A stretch of 64,000 nt of DNA from an uncultured Bacteroidota bacterium. Its GTDB lineage: Bacteria; Bacteroidota; Bacteroidia; Chitinophagales; Chitinophagaceae. A program made the position numbers and the translations under genes. Where the stretch lies: the NCBI GenBank assembly GCA_903882805.1, contig CAIRYK010000040.1, positions 1 through 64,000 of the forward strand, written 5' to 3'. Below, in pieces: positions 9,451 to 18,509 of the stretch; position 1 is the first letter of the stretch, and every line of letters starts with the position of its first letter. The notes below the pieces were generated by a model. It searched no databases. It saw only the letters and a program-made list of their open reading frames with translations, and had not been told where the DNA came from.

Positions 9451-9466
9451 GAGTGAACATTCACTC
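9451..9466. promoter_or_regulatory. Probable TetR operator
   Basis: GAGTGAACATTCACTC is a perfect 7-base inverted repeat around a 2-base centre. It lies 20 bases upstream of the first gene of the efflux operon and immediately downstream of its -7 box, so a bound repressor would block the transcription start. The core GAAC-ATTC resembles operators of AcrR/QacR-like TetR proteins, and the second gene of the operon is a TetR repressor. Confidence 0.7.
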
Positions 9467-9468
9467 TG

Positions 9469-9476
9469 CAAATGTA
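9469..9476 (-). promoter_or_regulatory. Bacteroidetes -7 promoter box of the efflux operon
   Basis: On the minus strand TACATTTG matches the TAnnTTTG -7 consensus of the Bacteroidota primary sigma factor. The predicted transcription start falls inside the palindrome at 9451-9466. A clear TTTG -33 element is not obvious, which fits a weak or regulated promoter. Confidence 0.6.
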
Positions 9477-9689
9477 GCGCAACTTAAGATACCGAACATG
9501 ATAGATATCATAGCCCGAGGTGATTATTGTTAGGAAAGGGTTGAAATTTCAATAAATGACAGGACTTTAACTGTTCGTTGTGCAAAAATGCAATAAAGCG
9601 AGATGGAGACATACCGAAAAATTCTTCAATAATAATCTCTGCACGGTCGTAAAAGTACTTTTTGTATATAATAATGTCGCTCGCCAAAA

Positions 9690-11030
9690 CTATCCCAATA
9701 CTCCAGCGACTGGCAATGGCAGACTAGTTCGTTCCATACCTGCTGTATAGTTTGCTTTATTCTTACAAGATGTTTCGTTTTTTTGCTGTCTGTGGGTGAT
9801 CCAGTGCCATATTTTTACCGAATGGTTATCAATGCATCTCATCCGATAGACAATAACCATTGCTGAGCCAATAGTTAGCAGCCCAACGAGCATTATCGAA
9901 GCGTATATGCCAAATGCATCTGCAATAACTCCCGTAATAATAGCACCAATAGCATAACCTAAATCACGCCAGAACCTGAAAACGCCTAAACTGTTTGCCC
10001 GATCAGTTGGATGTGTATTTTCTGCTACAGTAGCAAGAAACGTAGGGTAAACCATGGCAGTTCCAAAGCCAAGAATGGCAGAAAGAAATATAAAGTGTGA
10101 AATTGTTTGGGCAAATACTAAAACGAGCAAAGCAACGCCCTGCAATAGCATTCCAAGAAAAAGCAAATCCTTTTTGCAAAAATAGTCAGCTAAGCGTCCG
10201 GTAAAAAGCTGTCCAATACCCCATACGGCGGGGTAAATGGCTGTGACAATTCCTATTTCTGCTATGCTAAATCCCTTTGATAGCAGCAGTATTGGGAATA
10301 TGCCCCAAGCCATTCCATCGTTCAGGTTATTGATCAATCCAGCTTGTGTCACAGATCCAAGATTCTTATTCTTCCACGTTGTCTCCCAAAATACTTTATT
10401 CAATTTGTGAACTTTGCTTGTTGTTGTTTCCTGCGCTACATGATGCTTTGTGTCTTTTACAAACAACCAGCTACCAAAGAACCCCAGAAATGCCAACACA
10501 ATGCCAATATAGAACGGGTAAGGCCGCAAACCATAGTGCGAAGCTATCCATCCGGTAAGAAAAGCAACAACAGCTACTGCAATATAGCCGGCAAATTCGT
10601 TCAAGCCCATTGCAAAGCCTCTTTGCTTTTCTCCTACCAAATCTATTTTCATCATCACCGTGCTGCTCCAGGTCAGTCCTTGATTAATGCCTAACAATAT
10701 GTTTGCAGCAACTATCCAGTTCCAGCTACCTGCGTACATCAATACAAATGGAACAGGTATTCCTATCAACCATCCTATTGTTAGCAAGTTTTTTCTTCCT
10801 ATTTTATTAGCCCAGGCTCCTGTCAGGTAATTAGTGAATGCTTTAACTATGCCAAAAACTATGATAAAGGAAAGAATAGCCGTTTTTGCAGCAATATGAA
10901 ATTCAACCTCGGCTATTTGCGGCAAGATGCTCCTTTCGAGCCCAATCATACCTCCAACGAAAGCATTTATAATAACGAGAAGGGTGAACTGCCTCCAGTT
11001 TTCCTTCAGGCCTAATTTTGTCAGTTTCAT
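9690..11030 (-). CDS. MFS transporter
   Basis: 446 residues with twelve hydrophobic segments in two six-helix halves. The loop between TM2 and TM3 holds GAWANKIGRKNLL, matching the major facilitator motif (GxxxDxxGRR/K), and a related GRLADYFCKKDLL repeat follows in the second half. The last 45 residues are hydrophilic and unlike a normal MFS tail, so the 3' end may have been altered by a rearrangement. Its stop is 258 bases from the efflux operon start, in the same direction, with no shared promoter evident. Likely drug or metabolite export; substrate unknown. Confidence 0.85.
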   Translation of the reverse strand: MKLTKLGLKENWRQFTLLVIINAFVGGMIGLERSILPQIAEVEFHIAAKTAILSFIIVFGIVKAFTNYLTGAWANKIGRKNLLTIGWLIGIPVPFVLMYAGSWNWIVAANILLGINQGLTWSSTVMMKIDLVGEKQRGFAMGLNEFAGYIAVAVVAFLTGWIASHYGLRPYPFYIGIVLAFLGFFGSWLFVKDTKHHVAQETTTSKVHKLNKVFWETTWKNKNLGSVTQAGLINNLNDGMAWGIFPILLLSKGFSIAEIGIVTAIYPAVWGIGQLFTGRLADYFCKKDLLFLGMLLQGVALLVLVFAQTISHFIFLSAILGFGTAMVYPTFLATVAENTHPTDRANSLGVFRFWRDLGYAIGAIITGVIADAFGIYASIMLVGLLTIGSAMVIVYRMRCIDNHSVKIWHWITHRQQKNETSCKNKANYTAGMERTSLPLPVAGVLG

Positions 11031-11166
11031 TTGTTACCTATTTGAAGATTTCGTTGTTATCTAAACAATTGTAGGGACAGCTAACGCATAAGCAAAGTTC
11101 ATACAAAATCGGAACATCAATTACGTCCGGTACAGTTCCTAAGCTGAAGGATAAGATTTTTTCGGT

Positions 11167-11673
11167 TTAATAAATCTTCTTTCGCATCTCCTGCAATAAC
11201 TCACCTTCATCATTCACCCATTCCGGCAGGCAATAGAAATTGCCACGAACCCCTGGTAATTTATAAGGGACTAGCCGTTTCGATTTTATTGCTGAATTAA
11301 GCGACGGCGAAATGAACTTTTCCTTACTTTCCTTTTCATGCAGCACAAGTTCTCTACGCAATAGCAGCGCAACAATCTCGGCTGAACGAAGTGGTTTATT
11401 AGCTTTGGCTATGATAAAAACGATTTTACTAACCCATGTTCTGCTTTTGTTGTATTCATCTTTCGGGTTTACATAGTTTTCCAATAGCAACCGCAGTTTT
11501 ATGTTCTCGTTTTCCTGCTTGTGCAACTGATCTTTTGTTTCACTAAGCTCTTTTTGCGTCTCGCTAAGCTTCTTTTTTAGCCTTTCAAGCTTGATTTCCA
11601 GGAATGATGGTGGATTTTGACTATTTTTCTCCATGACGGTAAAGTGTATTTGAATGCCCGCAAACATTTTCAA
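11167..11673 (-). CDS. Coiled-coil protein with possible winged-helix end
   Basis: 168 residues, or 155 if translation begins at the internal ATG at 11634 (MEKNSQNPP), which is equally plausible. Residues about 25-70 form a heptad-rich, strongly charged coiled coil (KKLSETQKELSETKDQLHKQ). The C-terminal 90 residues look like a small alpha/beta winged-helix fold ending near GVRGNFYCLPEWV. It lies just downstream of the restriction locus but is separated from hsdR by about 108 bases. I do not recognise the family. DNA binding is only a suggestion. Confidence 0.55.
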   Translation of the reverse strand: MKMFAGIQIHFTVMEKNSQNPPSFLEIKLERLKKKLSETQKELSETKDQLHKQENENIKLRLLLENYVNPKDEYNKSRTWVSKIVFIIAKANKPLRSAEIVALLLRRELVLHEKESKEKFISPSLNSAIKSKRLVPYKLPGVRGNFYCLPEWVNDEGELLQEMRKKIY

Positions 11674-11781
11674 ACCAAATCTATATAAAATCTAATTTTA
11701 TCGCTTCATTTTGGCGTTGGAGAATGTGTTTAATCTAAATTCCCCTCGAATGTCGTAGTTTTTGCCTTAATAGGTTTAACA

Positions 11782-14634
11782 CTAAGAAGTTATCCCATTC
11801 ACAAATGTTTCTACAAATGTCATAATCCTATTCAATATCCGATCACCGACTTTTTTACGCTCCAGTACCGTAGGTTTATCTCCTTCGATCAGTTCCAGTA
11901 CTTCATCTCTTAACGGCTCCCTTTCCGCAAACAAATAATCTTCAATAATTTTCTCGGTTTTATCGGCTGATAGGTTCTCGTCTTTTATTAGCTGGTTAAA
12001 TGCCTTTTGCTGTTCAGTATTCCAGAATTTTTCAAACTCCTGCGGGATGTCGTCTGTGTCTTCAATAACCGGAAGGTTCTCTTGTATAAACTTCTCTATC
12101 AATTCCCGTTTGCTGCGCAGGTGGGCTTCTGTATTGAGTAAGTTGAAGATTTCCTTCTCGGTTTGAGATACATCGCCCTGTACTCTTGATTTCAGTTTGA
12201 TAAGTAGCTGAATGATATAATTGACATTTATATCATCCCGGTGTATCAGTTCCAATTCAAAGTCCACATCTTCCAAAATGGATACTTTTTCTTTCTGATT
12301 ATCGCTTTTTACTTTATCGTACAGATCAAGGTATTTGCTCTTATAATCTTCAAATAGCTGCTCATTCATTGCCAGATCAGCCCATTTAAAATCGGCAAAG
12401 GCAGCCAGTATATTTTTAATACGCATCAGATCCCTGAATGCCTTAATAAATTCCAATTCATCACTTTCTGTCTGTAATTCGTTTACGCTGTTTACAGTTG
12501 GTGTTATTTTCAGTAGTACAATAAAAGCTTCATTGAATTTCTTTACATAGTCTTCGTAGGGCTTCATTATAATTACCCCAATGGCCTCTTTGTTGCTAAA
12601 CAAAGTAATTGCTTCATCAGTAGCATTTTTAAGGTTGCGGAAGACAACAATATTCCCCTGCGATTTCAGTTCATTTAAAATCCGGTTGGTTCTTGAATAG
12701 GCTTGTATAAGCCCGTGATACCGCAGGTTTTTGTCAACGTATAAAGTATTCAGCGTTTGACTATCAAAACCCGTAAGGAACATATTTACCACCAATAAAA
12801 TATCAATTTTACGCTCCTTTACCTTCTTTGAAATGTCATTATAATAGTTGTAAAAGGATTCGCTGTCTCTGGTTGAAAACTTAGTGTCGAACATTTGGTT
12901 GTAATGCTCGATAAATTCGTCTAATTTTTCCCGGCTATGTGCCTGTAAGCCGTACAAAGCAGCAGGCTCTTCTACCACCGATAATTCCTCCGGCAGAAAG
13001 CCGTTTGCATCTGCATCATCCTCATTTGAAGCATAGCTAAAAATGGTGGCAATTCTCAAATTATGCAGCCCTGCTTCTTTTCTTGCTTGAAGAATGTCGT
13101 AATACTTAATCAGCGTAGCAACATTACTTATGCAAAACATGGCCGTAAATTCTCTGCTGTGGGTTTTGCGGTTGTGGTTTGCTATAATGTAGTCGGCTAT
13201 TTTTTCTAATCGTTTTGGCGATTCCATCAACTCTTTGGTATCAATATCCTCTACCTCTATATCAATTTCTGTAGCGGTTTCCTTCTTTTTATACCTGCCT
13301 ACATATTCCACCGAGAACTTCAGTACATTTTCGTCTTTAATGGCATCTGTGATAACGTACTTATGCAAACATTCGCCAAACAGTTCTGTAGTAGTGCGTT
13401 TACCCAATTCATTTTTTACAGCATTGTCGGCAAAAATTGGTGTGCCTGTAAACCCAAACAACTGAATGTTATTGAAGAATGCCTTAATCCGGTTGTGTGT
13501 TTCGCCAAACTGAGAACGGTGGCATTCGTCAAAAATGAACACAATATGCTCATCTTTCAATTTTTCCATTTTCTCCAGATACTGTCTTTTACTGATTGCA
13601 GTATTTAGCTTTTGAATGGTGGTAACGATTAGTTTGGTATCATTGGAAAATTGACGTACTAATTGATTTGTGTTATTTGTACCGTCAATACAGCCTTTGC
13701 TAAAGCTGTTAAATTCTTTGTTGGTTTGGTAATCCAAATCTTTTCTGTCCACCACGAACACTACTTTTTTTACCTGTGGCAGGTTCATTAATATTTGGCT
13801 GGCCTTAAATGAAGTTAAGGTCTTGCCAGAACCTGTGGTATGCCAGATGTACCCATTTTTATTACTGTTTATTACCCGGTCAATGAGTGCTTCTACCGCA
13901 AAGAATTGATATGGCCGAAGCACCATCAATATCTTATTGGTCTCGTTCAGAACAATGTATTTGCATATCATTTTGGATATGTGGCATGGCTCTAAAAACT
14001 CGCTGGTAAACCCGTTTAATATGTTGGTTAGCCGTTTGTTTTCTTTATCTGTCCAGTAAAACGTTTGTTTGAAAGATTGAAGACGGTTGTTGGCGTAATA
14101 CTTTGTATTTACCCCGTTACTGATTACGAAAATTTGTAAGTATTGAAATAAAGCAGAGTTTGCACCGAACGAATGACGTTGGTAGCGGTTGATCTGGTTA
14201 AATGCTTCTTTCAGCTCAAGCCCTCTGCGCTTTAGTTCTATTTGCACTAATGGCAAACCGTTTATCAGTAGCGTAACATCATACCTGTTTTTATACTTGC
14301 CTTCTATTGTTACCTGGTGCGTTACCTGAAACTGGTTTTGACACCAATGCTCGGAATTGATAAACTCAAAATACAGGTTCTCTCCATTGTCTCGTACTAA
14401 GTGCTGTTTTTCTCTGAGGGTTTTAGCTTTTTCAAATACAGATCCCTTGCTGAGTATATTTAAGACCTTTTCAAATTCCTTCTTACTAAACTGAATATTA
14501 TTGTGCTTCTCTAATTGCTGTTTTAGGTTGACAACCAACTCTTTTTCATCTTTGATAAGTACCAAGCCATAACCCAACTTTACCAGTTGAGTTACCAATT
14601 GTTCTTCTAATATTTGTTCGGGTTGTTTAGCCAT
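11782..14634 (-). CDS. hsdR: Type I restriction enzyme HsdR, translocating endonuclease subunit
   Basis: 950 residues, normal length. The N-terminal nuclease has the PD-(D/E)xK residues Asp119 and Glu133-Leu-Lys135 after conserved NRYD. The helicase motor has Walker A TTGSGKT (266-272), DECH (369-372), FTGTP and the later motif around QAYSRTNR. The helical C-terminus is long enough to bind the methyltransferase core. HsdR cuts only as part of an R2M2S complex. No hsdM is found in this window, so the enzyme is either silent or served by M from elsewhere. The gene overlaps the RhuM-Fic gene by eight bases. Confidence 0.95.
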   Translation of the reverse strand: MAKQPEQILEEQLVTQLVKLGYGLVLIKDEKELVVNLKQQLEKHNNIQFSKKEFEKVLNILSKGSVFEKAKTLREKQHLVRDNGENLYFEFINSEHWCQNQFQVTHQVTIEGKYKNRYDVTLLINGLPLVQIELKRRGLELKEAFNQINRYQRHSFGANSALFQYLQIFVISNGVNTKYYANNRLQSFKQTFYWTDKENKRLTNILNGFTSEFLEPCHISKMICKYIVLNETNKILMVLRPYQFFAVEALIDRVINSNKNGYIWHTTGSGKTLTSFKASQILMNLPQVKKVVFVVDRKDLDYQTNKEFNSFSKGCIDGTNNTNQLVRQFSNDTKLIVTTIQKLNTAISKRQYLEKMEKLKDEHIVFIFDECHRSQFGETHNRIKAFFNNIQLFGFTGTPIFADNAVKNELGKRTTTELFGECLHKYVITDAIKDENVLKFSVEYVGRYKKKETATEIDIEVEDIDTKELMESPKRLEKIADYIIANHNRKTHSREFTAMFCISNVATLIKYYDILQARKEAGLHNLRIATIFSYASNEDDADANGFLPEELSVVEEPAALYGLQAHSREKLDEFIEHYNQMFDTKFSTRDSESFYNYYNDISKKVKERKIDILLVVNMFLTGFDSQTLNTLYVDKNLRYHGLIQAYSRTNRILNELKSQGNIVVFRNLKNATDEAITLFSNKEAIGVIIMKPYEDYVKKFNEAFIVLLKITPTVNSVNELQTESDELEFIKAFRDLMRIKNILAAFADFKWADLAMNEQLFEDYKSKYLDLYDKVKSDNQKEKVSILEDVDFELELIHRDDINVNYIIQLLIKLKSRVQGDVSQTEKEIFNLLNTEAHLRSKRELIEKFIQENLPVIEDTDDIPQEFEKFWNTEQQKAFNQLIKDENLSADKTEKIIEDYLFAEREPLRDEVLELIEGDKPTVLERKKVGDRILNRIMTFVETFVNGITS

Positions 14635-15595
14635 TATCTATTAAGTTACATATCAGCGATGTCATTAGTTCCTTATCTGCAGGGTCGCTTTGTGCTACCA
14701 GTAAAGCCAATGCCGTCAATGCGTTATCGTTAATTTTTATTTCTCCATTTTTCTTGAATCGGTGTTTATTCTTTTCAAGGAACCATATAAAAAGGAATGC
14801 CCCAATACGTTTGTTGCCATCACTAAATGGATGGTTTTTAATAATGAAATAGAGCAAATGTGCCGCTTGTTCTTCAATAGTAGGGTACACATATTCTCCT
14901 CCGAAAGTTTGCACCACGCTATTTAATGTCCCTTCAAAACTTTGGTCTTTCTCATTACCAAATAATTCGGTTGCATCCTTTTTAGCAATTAGTTGATGTT
15001 TCAATTCTGCAATAGCGGCTTTTGCTTCGGTATATTCTATTTCATAGGTAATATTAGCGTTTAGCTGACCAGTTTGAAAGCTATTGCTATCAAATTGACT
15101 GAGCAATACAAAACTCCGGGTGTAGCTGCTCAAAATGTCCAATAAGCCTTTTACTTCGGTAAGCTGCAAGCTATCGGTTGTGCCTGATTGCTGTATTACA
15201 TTTACTATCTGGTTAAGCTGCTCTAAACGCTGTTGATTAATAGCGTAGCCTTTTACGAGATAGTCCTTTAACCGTTGTGTTGCCCACTGGCGGAATTGGG
15301 TAGCTTGTGCTGAATTAACCCTATAACCAACTGAAATTATCATATCAAGGTTATATAGGTTCATTTTTCTTATTTTACCATCGTTAGCAACCTGTTCCAA
15401 AATGGAACAGGTTGTATCCTCAGTCAATTCACTGGCTTTATATATGTTTTGTATATGCTTTACAATGGCAGGCCGTTTAACATTAAATAGCGTTGCAATT
15501 AGGTGAGCATCCAACCAAATACTTTCATTATCCAGTGTTACCTGAATATCTGCGCCATTGTTTGTTGTATAAATATGAATTTGGCCTTTTTGCAT
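14627..15595 (-). CDS. RhuM-Fic/Doc fusion protein
   Basis: 322 residues in two parts. Residues about 1-130 match the RhuM virulence-associated domain (the stretch MNLYNLDMIISVGYRVNS is typical). The C-terminal part is a Fic/Doc domain with the catalytic motif HPFSDGNKRIG (255-265), which keeps the active-site His, Asp-Gly-Asn and Arg. Such enzymes transfer AMP or phosphate to target proteins. Genes of this type commonly sit inside type I restriction operons, as here (8-base overlap with hsdR). No separate antitoxin is seen; an inhibitory helix could be internal. Target unknown. Confidence 0.88.
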   Translation of the reverse strand: MQKGQIHIYTTNNGADIQVTLDNESIWLDAHLIATLFNVKRPAIVKHIQNIYKASELTEDTTCSILEQVANDGKIRKMNLYNLDMIISVGYRVNSAQATQFRQWATQRLKDYLVKGYAINQQRLEQLNQIVNVIQQSGTTDSLQLTEVKGLLDILSSYTRSFVLLSQFDSNSFQTGQLNANITYEIEYTEAKAAIAELKHQLIAKKDATELFGNEKDQSFEGTLNSVVQTFGGEYVYPTIEEQAAHLLYFIIKNHPFSDGNKRIGAFLFIWFLEKNKHRFKKNGEIKINDNALTALALLVAQSDPADKELMTSLICNLIDNG

Positions 15596-15721
15596 CTGCT
15601 AATTTTTATTTATATAATGCTCGTTAAGTAGATTTGCTGTTATTTGACTAATCTACAATAGTAAGCTCTAAAATTATAATTATAAACTTGAAATGTTCAC
15701 GGTCAGCAAGAAAGTAACCGA

Positions 15722-16648
15722 TTATTTTAATCCTTTAAACATCTGGTCAATAGCCTTCTTCTTTTGTTCCAAATTAGGATGTACATACAGGTTTAATGTC
15801 GTGCTTATGTTTGAATGTCCTAATAAAACACTTACCGTTTTATAGTCACACTTACTTTCTATGCACCGGGTAGCAAAGCTATGCCTCAGTCCGTGGAATT
15901 TGAGTTCTGGCAAATCCAGTTCTTTCATTAGGTTTTTGTAATGTGTTCTGTATGTTCTCGGCTCAGTTGGTTTGGCATCATTTGTCAGGACATAAAAAGA
16001 TGGATTGACAATCTTTTTGATGGGTTTTAGCATTTTTAGGAGATCTTTATTCATGGGTACTTCACGAATGGAATTTTTAGTTTTAGGGGTGTCGAGGATC
16101 ACTTCTGTTTTGCGAATATCACCTTCGATGATATAAATACGCTGTATGGTTCGGCGAATATTAATAATACCGTTGTCAGTGTCAATGTCTTCCCAATTAA
16201 GAGCGCAGACCTCGCCAATACGCATACCTGTACACAAGCAGATGTACACTCCTAAATTCCGAAAGGTAAAATGTTCCTGTATGTATTGCATAATCTTTTT
16301 CTGATGGGTACGGGTCAATACTTCCATATTCTGTCTGGTTCTTTCCGTAGGAAACTGAATGTCGAACGGCTGGTAATTCAGCCATTTGTTCTTAGCCCCG
16401 AATTTGATAACCATTTTTAGCACAATAAGAATATCCTTGACGGTCTTTTGGCTCAGCCCCTGATCTAATTTCTGCAAGACAAAGGCTTGGACTTCGGTTT
16501 CATCAACATCGTATTTGCTGCCAAATACTGGTATTAAATGATTTTCAAGCAGGAGCATATATGCCGAAAAGCTTGATTTTTTTACATATTGCTTCTTGTC
16601 TTGTCTCCACAGGGATACGATCTCTGAGATTGTCTTTTGCTGATTCAT
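15722..16648 (-). CDS. Tyrosine recombinase, probable hsdS shuffling enzyme
   Basis: 308 residues with an N-terminal SAM-like core-binding domain (about 5-90) and a catalytic domain that keeps all key residues: Arg143 (TGMRIGE), Lys189 region, His252-x-x-Arg255 (HGLRH), His278 (LLGH) and Tyr288. It lies between hsdR/RhuM-Fic and the hsdS cassettes and is divergent from the first hsdS. In many Bacteroidetes this arrangement inverts hsdS segments to change restriction specificity. A role as an island integrase acting on the nearby tRNA is less likely, because the enzyme is small and placed inside the hsdS block. Confidence 0.9.
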   Translation of the reverse strand: MNQQKTISEIVSLWRQDKKQYVKKSSFSAYMLLLENHLIPVFGSKYDVDETEVQAFVLQKLDQGLSQKTVKDILIVLKMVIKFGAKNKWLNYQPFDIQFPTERTRQNMEVLTRTHQKKIMQYIQEHFTFRNLGVYICLCTGMRIGEVCALNWEDIDTDNGIINIRRTIQRIYIIEGDIRKTEVILDTPKTKNSIREVPMNKDLLKMLKPIKKIVNPSFYVLTNDAKPTEPRTYRTHYKNLMKELDLPELKFHGLRHSFATRCIESKCDYKTVSVLLGHSNISTTLNLYVHPNLEQKKKAIDQMFKGLK

Positions 16649-16729
16649 GAAATGTTTTTTGATTTAACCTCAAAGGAAATTATTAGCAAGAGTTTTAAAC
16701 CCAGATGGTAAGTCATTAAGGTTCCTAAT

Positions 16730-17872
16730 TTGAGATTTCAGGGGTTTGAAGGAGAATGGGATATAAAAGCATTAGAAGACGTCTCGGAAATTTCCTCGGG
16801 TGGAACGCCCAGCAGAACGAACTCTGCATTTTGGAACGGCGATATTCCGTGGGTGTCAACATCCTTAATTGATTTTAATATTATTTACGACACAGATGAG
16901 AGGATAACCGAAGAAGGGTTGAAGAAATCATCAGCCAAGTTATTTCCCAAAGGAAGTTTACTAATGGCAATGTACGGACAAGGAAAAACTCGCGGCAAAA
17001 CAGCAGTATTAGGCATTGAAGCTACTACAAATCAAGCCTGTGCATCTATAGTTACTAAAAAAGACATTTTAGATTCTTTATTTCTTTTTCAAAATCTAAC
17101 GAAGAGATATGAGGAAATCAGAGACCTAAGTAATCAAGGCGGGCAGCAGAATTTAAGTGGAACAATTATTAAAGGAATCAAGGTCAGCTTCCCAACCTTA
17201 ATTGAGCAAAAGAAAATAGCGGCTTTTTTGTCACAAATAGATGAACGTATAGCGACCCAAAGCAAAATAATTGATAGTCTGGAAACCTTAATTAAAGGGC
17301 TTAATGAGAAATTGCTCACACAAAAAATACGGTTTAAAGATGAAAATGGTGATGATTTTCCAGACTGGGAGGAGCATGAATTGGGAGAGTTATTATACTA
17401 CGACCAACCAACAAAATATTTAGTGAATAGTACAGAATATGATGATAGTTATCCTATACCCGTTTTAACTGCTGGCAAGACATTTATTTTGGGGTATTCT
17501 AACGAGACTCACGGTATATTTTCTGAGAACTTGCCTGTAATTATATTTGACGACTTCACAACGGCCATAAAATTTGTAGATTTTCCGTTCAAGGTGAAAT
17601 CATCAGCTATGAAAATACTGATCCCTAAGAAAGGAGTAAATATTCATTATGTTTTTGAAGCTATGAAATCAATTGATTATACTATTGGCGGGCATGAGCG
17701 ACATTGGATTAGCAAATATTCAAAAATAGAAATTCCTGCACCTTGTTCGGAAGAACAAACCAAAATTGCTATCTTCCTCTCGGTTATTTTTGAGAAAATT
17801 GAAACTGAAAGGAAAACATTAAAAAAATACGAGCAACAAAAACAGTACCTTTTGGCAAGTCTTTTTATATAA
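16730..17872 (+). CDS. hsdS: Type I restriction specificity subunit HsdS, start-less (probably silent)
   Basis: 380 residues with two target-recognition domains (about 10-155 and 220-345), each followed by a conserved helical spacer. The first spacer ends in the shared stretch IKGLNEKL, the second in YEQQKQYLL. There is no ATG: the family-conserved start KVPNLRF is open upstream to a stop at 16709-16711, and only TTG at 16730 could serve. It therefore looks like a storage cassette that needs recombination to be expressed. A 25-base inverted repeat in its middle matches the next cassette. Its 3' end overlaps the convergent half-gene by eight bases. Confidence 0.85.
   Translation: MRFQGFEGEWDIKALEDVSEISSGGTPSRTNSAFWNGDIPWVSTSLIDFNIIYDTDERITEEGLKKSSAKLFPKGSLLMAMYGQGKTRGKTAVLGIEATTNQACASIVTKKDILDSLFLFQNLTKRYEEIRDLSNQGGQQNLSGTIIKGIKVSFPTLIEQKKIAAFLSQIDERIATQSKIIDSLETLIKGLNEKLLTQKIRFKDENGDDFPDWEEHELGELLYYDQPTKYLVNSTEYDDSYPIPVLTAGKTFILGYSNETHGIFSENLPVIIFDDFTTAIKFVDFPFKVKSSAMKILIPKKGVNIHYVFEAMKSIDYTIGGHERHWISKYSKIEIPAPCSEEQTKIAIFLSVIFEKIETERKTLKKYEQQKQYLLASLFI
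17290..17314 (+). repeat. hsdS inversion repeat, left copy
   Basis: The 25 bases starting AATTAAAGGGCTTA lie in the central conserved spacer of the plus-strand hsdS. They match, in opposite orientation, 18459-18483 with one difference in 25. Homology then continues more weakly across the start of the second recognition domain. This is the likely crossover site for the neighbouring recombinase. Confidence 0.7.
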
Positions 17873-18461
17873 ACATGTTTTGTAACAAGTAGTTTTTCTG
17901 TTTTTCATACTGCGCTAAAACTTTCCTTCCTGATTCAATTTTTCTTTCAATAGAGAATAGGAAATTTGTGATTTTTGCTTGTTCTTCAATGGAAGGTGTT
18001 GGTATAGTTACTTCTGAAAAATATTTAAAGCTTATCATTTTACCGTCCCTGATGCCTTCAAGATTTTTTGTCAGTCGTTTTATATATCCGGTCGTTTTAA
18101 AATACAGTCTGAAGAAATTACGATTAACTTCTTTTATGGGGCGCAATACTATATAAGCCGGACTACAAATTCCTTCATAATTTGAAAATTCAATGCCTCC
18201 CTGAAACGACCTCAAACTAATAATGAAATCTCCCTTTTGCACCACTTTATAGCTTTCAATACTTTTGTCACTTACAGAAACATTGTAGTCAATCATATCT
18301 CTGGGGATTGCCCCATGTTCTTGAGTTATGGCTAAAATTGGAAGATCTGAATTGTGATTTTTATTTGAAATGCTTTCAAAAAGACTGTCTCCGAAATTCT
18401 CCTGCCAATCAGGAAAATCGTTTTCTTGTTCGTCTTTAAACCTCAATTTTTGTGCAAACAA
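17865..18461 (-). CDS. hsdS: Half-HsdS cassette (C-terminal recognition domain only)
   Basis: About 198 residues corresponding to the second half of HsdS: the central KLRFKDE junction, one target-recognition domain, and a C-terminal helix ending YLLQNMFI. The only possible start is TTG; the frame is open back to 18488 and carries the inversion repeat. It cannot encode a whole specificity subunit. Inversion between 17290 and 18483 would join this domain to the first half of the plus-strand hsdS, giving a new two-domain subunit. Described here as a silent storage cassette. Confidence 0.8.
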   Translation of the reverse strand: MFAQKLRFKDEQENDFPDWQENFGDSLFESISNKNHNSDLPILAITQEHGAIPRDMIDYNVSVSDKSIESYKVVQKGDFIISLRSFQGGIEFSNYEGICSPAYIVLRPIKEVNRNFFRLYFKTTGYIKRLTKNLEGIRDGKMISFKYFSEVTIPTPSIEEQAKITNFLFSIERKIESGRKVLAQYEKQKNYLLQNMFI

Positions 18462-18483
18462 TTTCTCACTAAGCCCTTTAATT
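18459..18483 (-). repeat. hsdS inversion repeat, right copy
   Basis: Reverse-orientation copy of 17290-17314 (24 of 25 bases identical), located at the very beginning of the half-hsdS cassette. The pair encloses about 1.2 kb that includes both alternative C-terminal recognition domains. Confidence 0.7.
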
Positions 18484-18509
18484 GAGGATTAATACTCCCA
18501 CCACGTCAT

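Noticed and set aside
9483-9689. Open frame without start codon on the minus strand (contains EEFFGMSPSRF)
   Set aside because: No usable start in the frame, short, and the frame is closed by a stop just upstream inside the MFS gene end. Could be a chance frame or a fragment; not enough to call.
15722-16648. Tyrosine recombinase as proof of a prophage or integrative island
   Set aside because: No phage structural, conjugation or excisionase genes are present, and its position inside the hsdS block fits hsdS inversion better.
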